DNA from: UBA8199 sp964507045
Lineage (GTDB): Bacteria; Verrucomicrobiota; Verrucomicrobiia; Limisphaerales; UBA8199
DNA length: 64,000 nt
Direction of reading: 5' to 3'
Assembly: GCA_964507045.1 (NCBI GenBank)
Contig: CAZDOO010000005.1
Coordinates: 45,197 to 109,196, forward strand
The notes under the pieces were generated by a model, which saw nothing but the letters and a program-made list of their open reading frames with translations, had not been told where the DNA came from and did no database searches. The translations under genes and the position numbers were made by a program. The number at the start of each line of letters is the position of its first letter. Positions within the stretch are counted from its first letter, which is position 1. Below are positions 23,637 to 32,092 of the stretch, one piece after another.

Positions 23637-24638
23637 TCACCGGGTGGCATCGGTCGTCAGGATCCGGAAGTTCTTCTCACTGCGCGTCTGGGACGACACC
23701 GGCAGGTCGGTGAGGATAAGCGTCGTCCCCGGGGCAATGATGGGACGAACCTGCTCCAGGAACTCACCGGGGATCGTGGTGACCGCGGCAAGGGACTTCA
23801 CGTTGGGCGCTTTCCCCCCACCAATGCTGGTGGCAGCAAGCCAATTGCGGCGACCCCGGGCGTCCACTCGGCCGAGCGCGGAGTACACATGGCTTCCGCG
23901 CAGACCGATCTGCTTCTGGTCCAGCACGAAGCGGCTGCGCCCAATCTGCACGCCGTTCCGATAGACATAGGCAATCGAGTCCGGCATGCTGAAAATGATG
24001 GATACGGCGCCATTCCTTGACTGCATCGGCTGCCACTCAAAGCCACTCGCCGGCAGCCGCCCGGCGGAGGCCTCTCCGGTCTTGCCGCTGAGCAACAGAC
24101 CCGGGTTCGCCGTCTTACCAGGCGCGCGCTTTTGATCCGTCACGATTACGGTCGTGCCATTGGTTGTCACGGAGTAGAGCTTTTCAGCAAAATCCACTGG
24201 CAGCCGCACGCAACCGTGCGACGCGGGATAGCCGGGCAGCCGCCCCGCGTGCATCGCGATACCGTCCCACGTAAGCCGCTGCATATATGGCATCTTCGCC
24301 CCTTTGTAGATCGAGGATTCGTGATCCACTTTCTTTTGCTGGATCGTGAAGATGCCCGTCGGCGTCGGGTGTCCCTTCGCGCCCGTGCTCACGGTTGAGC
24401 GTCCAATGCGCACGCCATTGCGATAGACGAACATTGACTGTTCCGGGATGCTCACAATGACGACAACCGGCCCTGCCGGCGAGACTTCCGACCTCCAGAC
24501 GTAGTCACCCGGTTTGAATTCCCGGGTGAGCGGCGCAATCTCGCGGCCCTTGGTAAACGCGGCCGCGCCCGCGGCGGTCGTCATCACCACAGCGCATAGC
24601 GCAGCCGTCAGTGCCTTGACAGCGAACACGTTCCGCAC
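23637..24638 (-). CDS. L,D-transpeptidase (YkuD family), exported
   Basis: A 333-residue envelope enzyme that should make 3-3 peptidoglycan crosslinks or attach proteins to DAP. The YkuD domain carries 'AMHAGRLPGYPASHGCVRLP' with the catalytic His and Cys (SHGCVR). A second, partly similar segment later ('ISFMPDS'-like 'FSMPDSIAYVYRNGVQIGRS') repeats the first 'VSIPEQSMFVYRNGVRIGRS', an internal duplication of the N-terminal substrate-lid part of the domain without a second Cys. The start was set at a GTG (24638) preceded by a G-rich Shine-Dalgarno, because it begins a good signal peptide (FAVKALTAALCAVVMTTAAGAAA). Confidence 0.85.
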   Translation of the reverse strand: MRNVFAVKALTAALCAVVMTTAAGAAAFTKGREIAPLTREFKPGDYVWRSEVSPAGPVVVIVSIPEQSMFVYRNGVRIGRSTVSTGAKGHPTPTGIFTIQQKKVDHESSIYKGAKMPYMQRLTWDGIAMHAGRLPGYPASHGCVRLPVDFAEKLYSVTTNGTTVIVTDQKRAPGKTANPGLLLSGKTGEASAGRLPASGFEWQPMQSRNGAVSIIFSMPDSIAYVYRNGVQIGRSRFVLDQKQIGLRGSHVYSALGRVDARGRRNWLAATSIGGGKAPNVKSLAAVTTIPGEFLEQVRPIIAPGTTLILTDLPVSSQTRSEKNFRILTTDATR

Positions 24639-24896
24639 ACTAAACCAGTTCCCCCCTCTTCCGCAATCCAACCGTTGTGCTCGGGGGGCGACCGGCAGGG
24701 CGCGTGCCAGCCGTCCCCTGTCTCGCGTCCCCAGACAGAATTGGTGAAAACGACTCCTTCGGACGCTTTGGGGTCGTGGGTGTTCTCCTGCGCGTCCAGC
24801 GCTGCCCGCTTGCGGCCCCAACACCCAAGACAAAAGGCTCAGCACGGATTTTCGGGGAACGCCGACGAAATCTCGTCATCGACCCCCCCTCCACTC

Positions 24897-24997
24897 CCTA
24901 TCCTCACCGTCACCTCACCGTCACCTCACCGTAGTACCTCTGATAGCCTATCAGAGGTACTACGGTGAGGTGACGGTGAGGTGAGCCTGAGGATAGG
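24897..24997. repeat. Very long, near-perfect inverted repeat (50 bp arms)
   Basis: Arms 24897-24946 and 24948-24997 are reverse complements over 50 bp with one 3 bp mismatched block (24907-24909 against 24985-24987); the inner 37 bp are perfect and only 1 nt separates the arms. Each arm also holds direct repeats of a CACCGTCACCT-type unit. It lies between the divergent L,D-transpeptidase and duplicated-lipoprotein genes. Such a palindrome would extrude as a cruciform or form a single hairpin in RNA. Its centre resembles the repeat at 26964-27056. Confidence 0.85.
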
Positions 24998-25250
24998 GTG
25001 TGGTAAAGACGTGGAGACGGCAGGCGACAGGAAGCGCCGAGGGGACCGGCAGGACTGAGGCTGAAGAATCCTCCTTGTCTCAAAATGGGACAGAGCGCCC
25101 CATGCAGAGCGGGAGACATCTCCTGCGGAGAGGCTAAATCAAGGCCGGGTCATTCGCGGGCGTTGGGCGTGCGCACCCGCACGGAGGATAGTAACGACCG
25201 AGGGGTCTGGGCGTTCCCCGGAATTCCGTGATGCCAAACAGAAACCCCAT

Positions 25251-25279
25251 TTACAGTCCGGGTCCAGCTCTGATATAAT
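25251..25279 (+). promoter_or_regulatory. Sigma-70-type promoter for the duplicated lipoprotein
   Basis: A perfect -10 box TATAAT (25274-25279) is 17 bp downstream of TTACAG (25251-25256), a fair -35 box. The expected transcript would start about 30 bp before the ATG at 25317. A short direct repeat (ACTAACCAAAC) lies in the leader. Confidence 0.65.
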
Positions 25280-25316
25280 TCCGTCAGGTCACTAACCAAA
25301 CACTAACCAAAACTAT

Positions 25317-26468
25317 ATGAAAACAAATCTGCAAACGTTCGCTATGGCTGCTGCGATCGCGGCAGGCTTTCTAATCGGATGTACCACTCCACTAAGCATT
25401 ATAGACCGGACGGATCCAAATCGGCCGAGTATCGTGCAGGTGCAAGAGGGTTATGATACCTTCGGGAGAAAATGGGAAGTGCTCAGCCGCTATGAGGTTA
25501 TCCTGCTAAGCTATACTGGCACAATCACCGACATCGATTACTCGAATCGAGAAATGACGCTGAATGGCCCGGAAGGTCGGCTCGAAACCTTCTTCGTGGA
25601 CAAAAAAGTGCAACGGTTCAACGAAGCCAGGGTCGGCGATAAAGTGTCCATCGATTACTATCTTGGCGTCGACGCGGAAGTCCGCCCACCGACTAACGAA
25701 GAGAAGGCAGAGCCGCTGAAAGTCCTGGGTACCACCCAACTCCGGACGGGGCCGGACGCGGCGCCGGCGGCCTATGATGGGCGGCAGGTTCGGGCGGTGG
25801 TGACCATCGAAGCCATGGATAAGGCGGCTCAAACGGTCACCGTCAAAGGTCCTCGCGGAAAGTATTTCACCACGCGTGTGAAGGACCCCTCCCGATTGGA
25901 CAAAGTGCGCATCGGCCAGAGTATCGTGATGATCTTTACGGAGGCGACCGCGGTTTCGTTGAAACCGGAAGTGATGACCCGGAGTAATTCCGTGCGGTTA
26001 ACCTATACGGGCACGATCACGGACATTGACTACGCAAGTCGAGAAATGACGCTGAAGGGCTCGGATGGCCGCGTGGAAACTTTTTACGTGGACAAGACAG
26101 TGCAACGGTTCAACGAAGCCAAGGTCGGCGACAAAGTGTCCATGGATTATTATCTTGGCGTCAGCGCGGAAGTCCGCAAGCCGACTGCGGAAGAGGAGCA
26201 GAACCCACTGGTCGTGCTGGACACCGCGGGCAAAACGGGGCCAGACGCGGCGCCGGCGGCCTATGATGTGCGGCAGATTCGCGCGGTGGTTACCATCGAA
26301 AGCCTGGATCGGAAGGCTCAAACCGTCACGGTCAAAGGTCCTCGCGGAAAGTACTTCACCGCGCGCGTGGCTGATGCTTCACGATTCGAGAGAGTGCGCA
26401 TCGGCGACAAGATCCTGATGACTTTTACCGAAGCAACCGCCGTCTCGTTAAAACCGGCGGGGAATTAG
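25317..26468 (+). CDS. Lipoprotein with internal tandem duplication
   Basis: A 383-residue lipoprotein (lipobox FLIGC at about residue 18-22). Residues about 64-217 and 228-380 are two copies of the same ~153-residue unit: both have 'YTGTITDIDY..REMTL.G..GR.ETF.VDK.VQRFNEA.VGDKVS.DYYLGV.AEVR', then 'TGPDAAPAAYD.RQ.RAVVTIE', 'AQTVTVKGPRGKYFT.RV' and 'FTEATAVSLKP'. Identity is high also at DNA level (25506-25967 against 25998-26456), which points to a recent duplication. The unit looks like small beta-barrels of the kind used for binding in the periplasm. Function unknown. Confidence 0.75.
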   Translation: MKTNLQTFAMAAAIAAGFLIGCTTPLSIIDRTDPNRPSIVQVQEGYDTFGRKWEVLSRYEVILLSYTGTITDIDYSNREMTLNGPEGRLETFFVDKKVQRFNEARVGDKVSIDYYLGVDAEVRPPTNEEKAEPLKVLGTTQLRTGPDAAPAAYDGRQVRAVVTIEAMDKAAQTVTVKGPRGKYFTTRVKDPSRLDKVRIGQSIVMIFTEATAVSLKPEVMTRSNSVRLTYTGTITDIDYASREMTLKGSDGRVETFYVDKTVQRFNEAKVGDKVSMDYYLGVSAEVRKPTAEEEQNPLVVLDTAGKTGPDAAPAAYDVRQIRAVVTIESLDRKAQTVTVKGPRGKYFTARVADASRFERVRIGDKILMTFTEATAVSLKPAGN

Positions 26469-26497
26469 ACAGCAAGTTAAAGCTCTTAAACGGGGTC

Positions 26498-26520
26498 GGC
26501 GTTGCCACAGCGGCAACGCC
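26498..26520 (+). terminator. Terminator-like hairpin after the duplicated lipoprotein
   Basis: GGCGTTGCC (26498-26506), loop ACAGC, GGCAACGCC (26512-26520): nine perfect pairs, 29 bp after the stop codon. There is no T run, so it could stop transcripts only weakly or protect the mRNA 3' end. Confidence 0.6.
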
Positions 26521-26634
26521 GGCGCCCCGAGTTTGGAGTCCCACTTTCAGATGGCTGGGTCAGCGCTGATCAGGGCACAGTTCAACCCCTGCCTTCCGCC
26601 GCCCGCCCCCGGAATAGTGACCACCAACCGCTGA

Positions 26635-26986
26635 TTACTGATAGTCTTCCGCCTGCCCTTTGGTATCGGCCAGTTGGACTTGGGGATCGGGCAGCAGTGG
26701 GCGAGCTTCGGAGACTTCACAGTCTTCTTTTTTACCACGGGCGGCGGTCATGGCGACCGGAGGGCCATCCTCATGGCGGCAGAGCGTGATGATCCTGCCG
26801 CAACGTCCGTTGCCGACGCTCTTGCCATCCAAGAGCGAGGCTGCGGCCCGGCAACCCGGCGTGGGCCTGCAAGAAGGCGGTCAGTGCCCGAGCATAAGCC
26901 ACCGGATCAATAGCCCCCAGCAGGTCGTTAAGCGCATCGTAGCCGGGCATCGTCAGCCGCGCATTGTGCTTATCGCGCACGCGCAC
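26635..26986 (-). pseudogene. ISAs1-family transposase remnant, frameshifted
   Basis: Two minus-strand frames together read as the middle of an ISAs1/DDE transposase: 'MPGYDALNDLLGAIDPVAYARALTAFLQAH..LPGRSLAL' and, in the next frame, 'DGKSVGNGR', 'IITLCRHEDGPPVAMTAARGKKEDCE'. A single extra G at 26829-26830 breaks the frame exactly at LAL/DGK, where the catalytic Asp region lies. Both the N-terminal domain and the C-terminal catalytic part are missing, so this is a dead fragment. It lies next to an inverted repeat (26964-27056). Confidence 0.75.
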
Positions 26987-27056
26987 ACCGTCTCCCCCCC
27001 CGCAGTATCTCTAACCCCGGGGTTAGGGGTACTACGGGGGTAGACGGTGAGCACAA
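26964..27056. repeat. Imperfect long inverted repeat with perfect 16 bp core
   Basis: The core CTAACCCCGGGGTTAG (27011-27026) is a perfect palindrome. Outside it, ACCGTCT (26987-26993) pairs with AGACGGT (27042-27048) and TTGTGCT (26964-26970) with AGCAC-AA (about 27050-27056), with mismatches between. The arm sequence GTAGTACCCCTAA resembles GTAGTACCTCTGA of the repeat at 24897-24997, so both probably belong to one dispersed family. Confidence 0.6.
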
Positions 27057-27590
27057 GGTGCGGGGAACCGGGAGCGGGGATGGAGGTTGCCATACTTCGG
27101 GCAAGATCGAGGAATACGCCAGGCTGGCCGCGAAGTAGATTCGGTGTCAGCAGCACACAACCGCCGGCTTCTGCTTTAAGCTGGCTGCTGCTGACTGCCA
27201 TTTGCCTTGGCCCGGGCACCTGAATGGCCGCTGGTGCTGACGCCGACGGACCGGGTACGGAAGGATCTGGCGCTGCAGGGACGGCCGCCGATTACCAACT
27301 CGATGATAGCGAACCGGGTCGTGGCCGTGGGATTGTTCGCTTTCGCGCAGGCCGCGACACGCCGGATGCAGCGTGTTCCCACGGGAGCGCAGAACTCCCA
27401 CCTCAATCACCGTTTCCAGAAATGGCTTTGGACGACCCGCCCTCGAGATATGCCCGGTTTGCATGCCGCATTAAGAAAGCCGTTGACGTCAGCCCACCAG
27501 CGTGCGAATGATTTCAATCAACAAGAAGCCATGAGCACAGGAACCACTAACAACACCGCTGTCAGCACGGTTTTCGATCTCATCCCGCAT
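27057..27590. other. Gene-poor region upstream of the RND operon
   Basis: About 530 bp. The plus-strand frame is open into the adaptor gene, but its translation before the lipoprotein signal resembles no known protein and the minus strand also has only shadow ORFs. It may contain decayed sequence around the transposase remnant and the promoter of the efflux operon; no clear promoter boxes are seen. Confidence 0.4.
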
Positions 27591-28856
27591 ATGAACCACA
27601 AACGAGAACGCCTCCCCGGGGTTCGCAAATGCTTCTGTTTTCGGCAGGCATTACGCTGGCCTGGCTGCGTCGGCCGCGTGCTGGCGCTGCTGGCCGTCCC
27701 GGCGGTGCTTGGCCTGTGCGGGTGCAAGCAGGCCGCGCCGCCGCCACCACCGCCGCCGACGGTCGAAGTGGTTCCGGTCCAGCAAAAGGACGTGCCAATT
27801 TACCGCGATTGGGTGGGCACGCTGGAAAGCGAGGTCAACGCCACCATCTCGGCGCAGGTTAGCGGCTACCTGTTGAGCCGTGGTTACACGGAAGGCAGCC
27901 TGGTGACCAACGGGCAGGTGCTGTTCCTGATTGATCCGGCGCCGTTCAAAGCCGCGCTCGACCAGGCCAAATCGCAGCTAGCGGAGGCCAAAGCCACGGA
28001 GGAGAAATACGCGCTCACCGTGAATCGCTACCGGCCGTTGGTGGCAAAGGAGGCGATCAGCCAACAGGAACTCGACAATGCGGTGCAGAACCAGAAGGCC
28101 GCGCAGGCGCAGATCGAGGCCGCCCAGGCGGCGGTGCAACAGGCACAGTTGAACCTGGACTTCACCACCATTCGTTCGCCAGTGGATGGGGTCGCCGGTC
28201 TCGCCTCGGCCCAGGCTCAGGTGGGCAATCTGGTCGGGCCGAGCACCGGGCCGCTTACCACCGTGACGACCGTGGACCCGATCCGCGCGTACGTCTCGGT
28301 GTCGCAGGCCTTGATGACGAAGATGATGCAGCGCCGGATCGCCGAGGGGCAGGAGTTGCGCAAACTTGAGGACCAGCAAGCCGGGGCAGAACTGGAACTG
28401 GTGCTCGCGAACGGCCAAACCTATGATAGGAAGGGGCGTATACGGTTCGCGAACAATCAGGTGGATGTGAGGACCGGCACGATTCGCGTGGTGGGCGAAT
28501 TTCCCAATCCGAAAAGGCTGCTGGTGCCCGGGATGTTCGTCCGCGTCCGGGCTAAGCTGGAGACCCTCCAAGGTGCGCTGCTCGTTCCCCAGCGGGCGGT
28601 GACGGATATGCAGGGCCGTTCCCTCATCGCCGTGATCGGCGCCGACAATAAGATCAGCATCCGCCCGGTTGACGCCATCGAGCAAGTCGGGTCGGAGTGG
28701 GTGGTCAAGGGTAACCTGAAGGCCGGCGACAAGGTGGTGGCCGAGGGCGTGCAGAAGGTGCGCGACGGCGTGGTGGTCACCCCAGTGCCCTTTGCGGAAA
28801 AGACCGCCTCGGCTGCCGGGGCGCCCGCTGCCAAACCCGAAGAGAAGCAACCCTAA
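27591..28856 (+). CDS. RND efflux periplasmic adaptor (membrane fusion protein)
   Basis: A 421-residue AcrA/MexA-type adaptor that links an inner-membrane RND pump to an outer-membrane channel. Signal with lipobox (VLGLCGC, about residue 45), a Pro-run, then 'YRDWVGTLESEVNATISAQVSGYL' (lipoyl half), an alpha-hairpin with many Gln/Ala ('AVQNQKAAQAQIEAAQAAVQQAQL'), 'LDFTTIRSPVDGVAG' (second lipoyl half), 'VRTGTIRVVGEFPNP' and 'LLVPGMFVRVR' barrel motifs. Start taken at the ATG just before the signal; an ATG at 27531 is in frame. Its operon continues with the pump (69 bp gap) and channel. Confidence 0.9.
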   Translation: MNHKRERLPGVRKCFCFRQALRWPGCVGRVLALLAVPAVLGLCGCKQAAPPPPPPPTVEVVPVQQKDVPIYRDWVGTLESEVNATISAQVSGYLLSRGYTEGSLVTNGQVLFLIDPAPFKAALDQAKSQLAEAKATEEKYALTVNRYRPLVAKEAISQQELDNAVQNQKAAQAQIEAAQAAVQQAQLNLDFTTIRSPVDGVAGLASAQAQVGNLVGPSTGPLTTVTTVDPIRAYVSVSQALMTKMMQRRIAEGQELRKLEDQQAGAELELVLANGQTYDRKGRIRFANNQVDVRTGTIRVVGEFPNPKRLLVPGMFVRVRAKLETLQGALLVPQRAVTDMQGRSLIAVIGADNKISIRPVDAIEQVGSEWVVKGNLKAGDKVVAEGVQKVRDGVVVTPVPFAEKTASAAGAPAAKPEEKQP

Positions 28857-28883
28857 CCGGAGCCACGATGACCCCCCGGAGCC

Positions 28884-28919
28884 CATTCCGCATTCCGCAC
28901 TCCCCACTCCGCACTCGCT
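28884..28919. repeat. Dispersed GCATTCCGCACTCC repeat
   Basis: A short tract of repeated 'attccgc/actccgc' units in the gap between adaptor and pump genes. The 18 bp word TCCGCATTCCGCACTCCC is also found, inverted, inside the decarboxylase gene at about 62803-62838. Confidence 0.6.
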
Positions 28920-28924
28920 GACCT

Positions 28925-31900
28925 ATGGCAAAGTTCTTCATCAACCGCCCCATCGTGGCGATGGTCATCTCCATTCTCATGGTGCTCATGGGTGTGGTGG
29001 CGATGTCCCGACTGCCGGTCGCGCAGTTCCCCAATATCGCTGACCCGCAGATCCAGGTGAACGCCACCTACCCCGGCGCGGACGCCCTCACCGTCCAGCA
29101 ATCCGTGGCCGTACCGATTGAGCAACAAATGTCCGGCGTGGACAACATGGAGTACATGTACTCCCTCAACGCCAATAACGGCACCTTGAAGCTGACGGTG
29201 GACTTCGACGTCACAACCGACCCGAACACCGACCAGATCCTCGCGCAGATGCGGCAGGGCCAGGCTAATTCGCAGTTGCCCAGCGCCGTCATCAACCAGG
29301 GTGTCACCGTCCAGAAGTCCACCTCCTCGCCTCTGATCATGTTCGCGCTGTATTCGCCGAGCAACACCTACGACAGCGTCTTCCTGGCGAACTATTCCTA
29401 CATCAACATCAACGACGCGATGACGCGGGTGAAGGGCATCGCCAGCGTCACGGTGTTCGGCGCGGGCCAATATGCCATCCGCCTCTGGGTGCGGCCGGAC
29501 CGGCTCGCACAGATGGGGATCACCGTGCCGGACATCGTCAACGCCATCCAGCAGCAGAACACCGTCAACCCCGCCGGCAAGGTCGGCGGCGAACCGGTGC
29601 CTGCAGGCCAGGAATTCACCTACGCCGTCCGCGCTCAAGGCCGGCTGCAAACCGAGGCGGAGTTTGAGGACATCGTGGTGCGGGCCGCGCCCGGCGGCGC
29701 CATCGTGCGGGTGCGAGACGTCGCGCGCGTCGAACTCGGGGCGCAGAACTACGACATGATGGCACGGCTGAACGGCAAAGCTTGTGCGCTGATTGCGATT
29801 TACCAACTGCCCGGCTCGAACGCCATCGAAGCCGCCGACGGCACGAAAACGCTCATGGCGAAACTGAAGCAGAGCTTCCCGCCGGATCTGGAATACGCGG
29901 TCGCGCTCGACACCACGCTCGCTGTGACGGAAGGCATGAAAGAAATCAAGGCCACGCTTGTCGAGGCCATCGTGCTGGTCCTGATCGTGGTATTCATCTT
30001 CCTGCAAGGCTGGCGGGCGACGCTCATTCCGCTGCTGGCCGTGCCCGTGTCGCTGGTGGGCACGTTTGCCTTGTTCCCCCTCTTCGGCTTCTCCATCAAC
30101 ACCCTCTCGCTCTTTGGCCTGGTGCTGGCCATCGGCCTGGTCGTGGACGACGCCATCGTGGTCGTCGAGATCGTCGAGCATCACATCGAACATGGGCTCT
30201 CGCCCAAGGAGGCGGCGCTGAAGGGGATGCAGGAAGTCAGCGGGCCCGTCATCGCCATCGCCATCATCCTGGCGGCGGTATTCCTCCCGACGGCCTTCAT
30301 CCCGGGCATCACCGGCCGGCTCTACCAGCAGTTCGCGGTGACGATTGCGGTGTCGGTCATCATCTCCGCCTTCAACGCGCTCACCCTGTCGCCGGCCTTG
30401 GCCGCGCTCCTGCTGCGGCCAAAGAAGAAAGGCCGAGGGCCGTTGCAGATGTTCTTCGATTGGTTCAACAAATGGTTTGGCCGCGCCACCGACGGCTACG
30501 TGGGCATCTGCCGCTTCCTGGTGCACAAGAGCGCGTTCGCGATGCTGCTGCTGGTGGGAGCGATGGCGCTGGCCGGGCTGCTGGGCAAGTCCGTCGCCAC
30601 GAGCTTCCTGCCGGACGAGGACCAGGGCTACGTGTTCGGCGGTCTGCAACTGCCCAACACCGCGTCGCTGCAGCGGAACGACGAGTTGGTGAAGCAAGCG
30701 GAGGAGATTCTCAAGAGAACGCCCGGCGTGAAGTATTACTCCTCGGTGATCGGCTTCAGCATGTTGAGCGGCGTGGTCAACACTTACAGCAGCTTCTTCT
30801 TCATCTCCTTCGAGGAGTGGTCCAAACGCAAGAAGCCCGAGGAGAAGTACCAGGCGATCATGGCGCATCTGAACCGCGAGTTCAGCAAGATCCCGGGCTG
30901 CCTCGGGTTTGCCTTTCCGCCGCCGGCGATTCCCGGTGTGGGCACGTCGGGCGGGGTCACGTTTGTGCTGGAAGATCGCTCCGGCAAGGGGTTAGAGTTC
31001 CTGGGGCCGAATCTCGACAAATTCGTGGCCGCAGCGCGCAAGCGGCCAGAACTGGCCAGCGTGTTCAGCACCGCATTGCTTTCTGTGCCGCAGGTGTTCG
31101 TGGACGTGGATCGCGACCAGGTGCTCAGCCAGGGGGTCAAGCTGCAGGACGTTTACCAGACGATGCAGTGCTTCATGGGCGGCGCATTCGTGAACTACTT
31201 CAACCGCTTCGGCCGCCAATGGCAGGTCTACGTGCAATCCGAGGGCGATTACCGGACCCAGGCCGAGAACCTGGGCCAGTTCTACGTGATGAACAGCGCC
31301 ACCAACATGGTCCCGCTCTCGGCGTTGACCCACGTGCGGGCGACGACCGGACCGGAGTTTACGATGCGCTACAACCTTTACCAGGCGGCTCAAATCAACG
31401 CCTCCGCCAAACCCGGGTTCAGCTCGGCCCAGGCCATGAAGGCGATGGAGGAGGTCTTCAAGGAGACCATGCCGCCCGGCATGGGCTTCGACTACCTGGG
31501 CATGAGCTACCAGGAGAACAAGGCCGCGCAAGGCGTATCGCCGATGGTAATCTTCGGCTTCTCGCTGCTCTGCGTATTCCTGATTCTCGCCGCGCAGTAC
31601 GAAAGCTGGAGCCTCCCCTTCAGCGTGTTACTCTGCACCCCTATCGCCGTCTTTGGCGCGTTTGCCGGCCTTATGATCGGCCACTACGAGAACAACATTT
31701 ACGCCCAGATCGGGCTCGTCATGCTCATCGGCCTGGCCGCCAAGAACGCGATCCTGATTGTCGAGTTTGCGAAGATGGGCTACGAGCAGGGCAAGCCGCT
31801 CATTGACGCCACGCTCGAAGGCGCCAAGCTCCGGCTGCGCCCGATCCTGATGACCAGCTTCGCTTTCATCCTCGGCTGCGTGCCGCTGGCCAAAGCCAGC

Positions 31901-32092
31901 GGCGCGGGGGCCTTGTCGCGCCAGGTCATGGGCTTCGCCGTTATCGGCGGCATGACCGCCGCCAGCTTTATCGCCATCTTCCTCATCCCGGCCTGCTTCT
32001 ACGTCGTTGAAAACCTTAGTGGCCGGAAACACGCGGCGGCTTCGACCCCATCGCATCCTATCGAAGGCACTGCCACCGGAGGAGCGCACTAA
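28925..32092 (+). CDS. RND multidrug efflux pump, HAE1 family
   Basis: A 1055-residue inner-membrane proton-driven drug exporter of AcrB/MexB type. The first helix 'MAKFFINRPIVAMVISILMV' and 'LPVAQFPNIADPQIQVNATYPGA' are diagnostic. The proton-relay region in TM4 has 'LFGLVLAIGLVVDDAIVVVE' with the two adjacent Asp residues; TM10-12 contain 'GLAAKNAILIVEFAK' with the conserved Lys. Full length (AcrB is about 1049). It probably forms a trimer with the upstream adaptor and the downstream channel. The stop codon overlaps the start of the channel gene (TAATG). Confidence 0.95.
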   Translation: MAKFFINRPIVAMVISILMVLMGVVAMSRLPVAQFPNIADPQIQVNATYPGADALTVQQSVAVPIEQQMSGVDNMEYMYSLNANNGTLKLTVDFDVTTDPNTDQILAQMRQGQANSQLPSAVINQGVTVQKSTSSPLIMFALYSPSNTYDSVFLANYSYININDAMTRVKGIASVTVFGAGQYAIRLWVRPDRLAQMGITVPDIVNAIQQQNTVNPAGKVGGEPVPAGQEFTYAVRAQGRLQTEAEFEDIVVRAAPGGAIVRVRDVARVELGAQNYDMMARLNGKACALIAIYQLPGSNAIEAADGTKTLMAKLKQSFPPDLEYAVALDTTLAVTEGMKEIKATLVEAIVLVLIVVFIFLQGWRATLIPLLAVPVSLVGTFALFPLFGFSINTLSLFGLVLAIGLVVDDAIVVVEIVEHHIEHGLSPKEAALKGMQEVSGPVIAIAIILAAVFLPTAFIPGITGRLYQQFAVTIAVSVIISAFNALTLSPALAALLLRPKKKGRGPLQMFFDWFNKWFGRATDGYVGICRFLVHKSAFAMLLLVGAMALAGLLGKSVATSFLPDEDQGYVFGGLQLPNTASLQRNDELVKQAEEILKRTPGVKYYSSVIGFSMLSGVVNTYSSFFFISFEEWSKRKKPEEKYQAIMAHLNREFSKIPGCLGFAFPPPAIPGVGTSGGVTFVLEDRSGKGLEFLGPNLDKFVAAARKRPELASVFSTALLSVPQVFVDVDRDQVLSQGVKLQDVYQTMQCFMGGAFVNYFNRFGRQWQVYVQSEGDYRTQAENLGQFYVMNSATNMVPLSALTHVRATTGPEFTMRYNLYQAAQINASAKPGFSSAQAMKAMEEVFKETMPPGMGFDYLGMSYQENKAAQGVSPMVIFGFSLLCVFLILAAQYESWSLPFSVLLCTPIAVFGAFAGLMIGHYENNIYAQIGLVMLIGLAAKNAILIVEFAKMGYEQGKPLIDATLEGAKLRLRPILMTSFAFILGCVPLAKASGAGALSRQVMGFAVIGGMTAASFIAIFLIPACFYVVENLSGRKHAAASTPSHPIEGTATGGAH

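Noticed and set aside
28853..30868. 671-codon minus-strand ORF
   Set aside because: It lies antisense to the unmistakable RND pump gene; long antisense frames are expected at this GC content. The same holds for long frames opposite the portal and capsid genes and opposite glgX.
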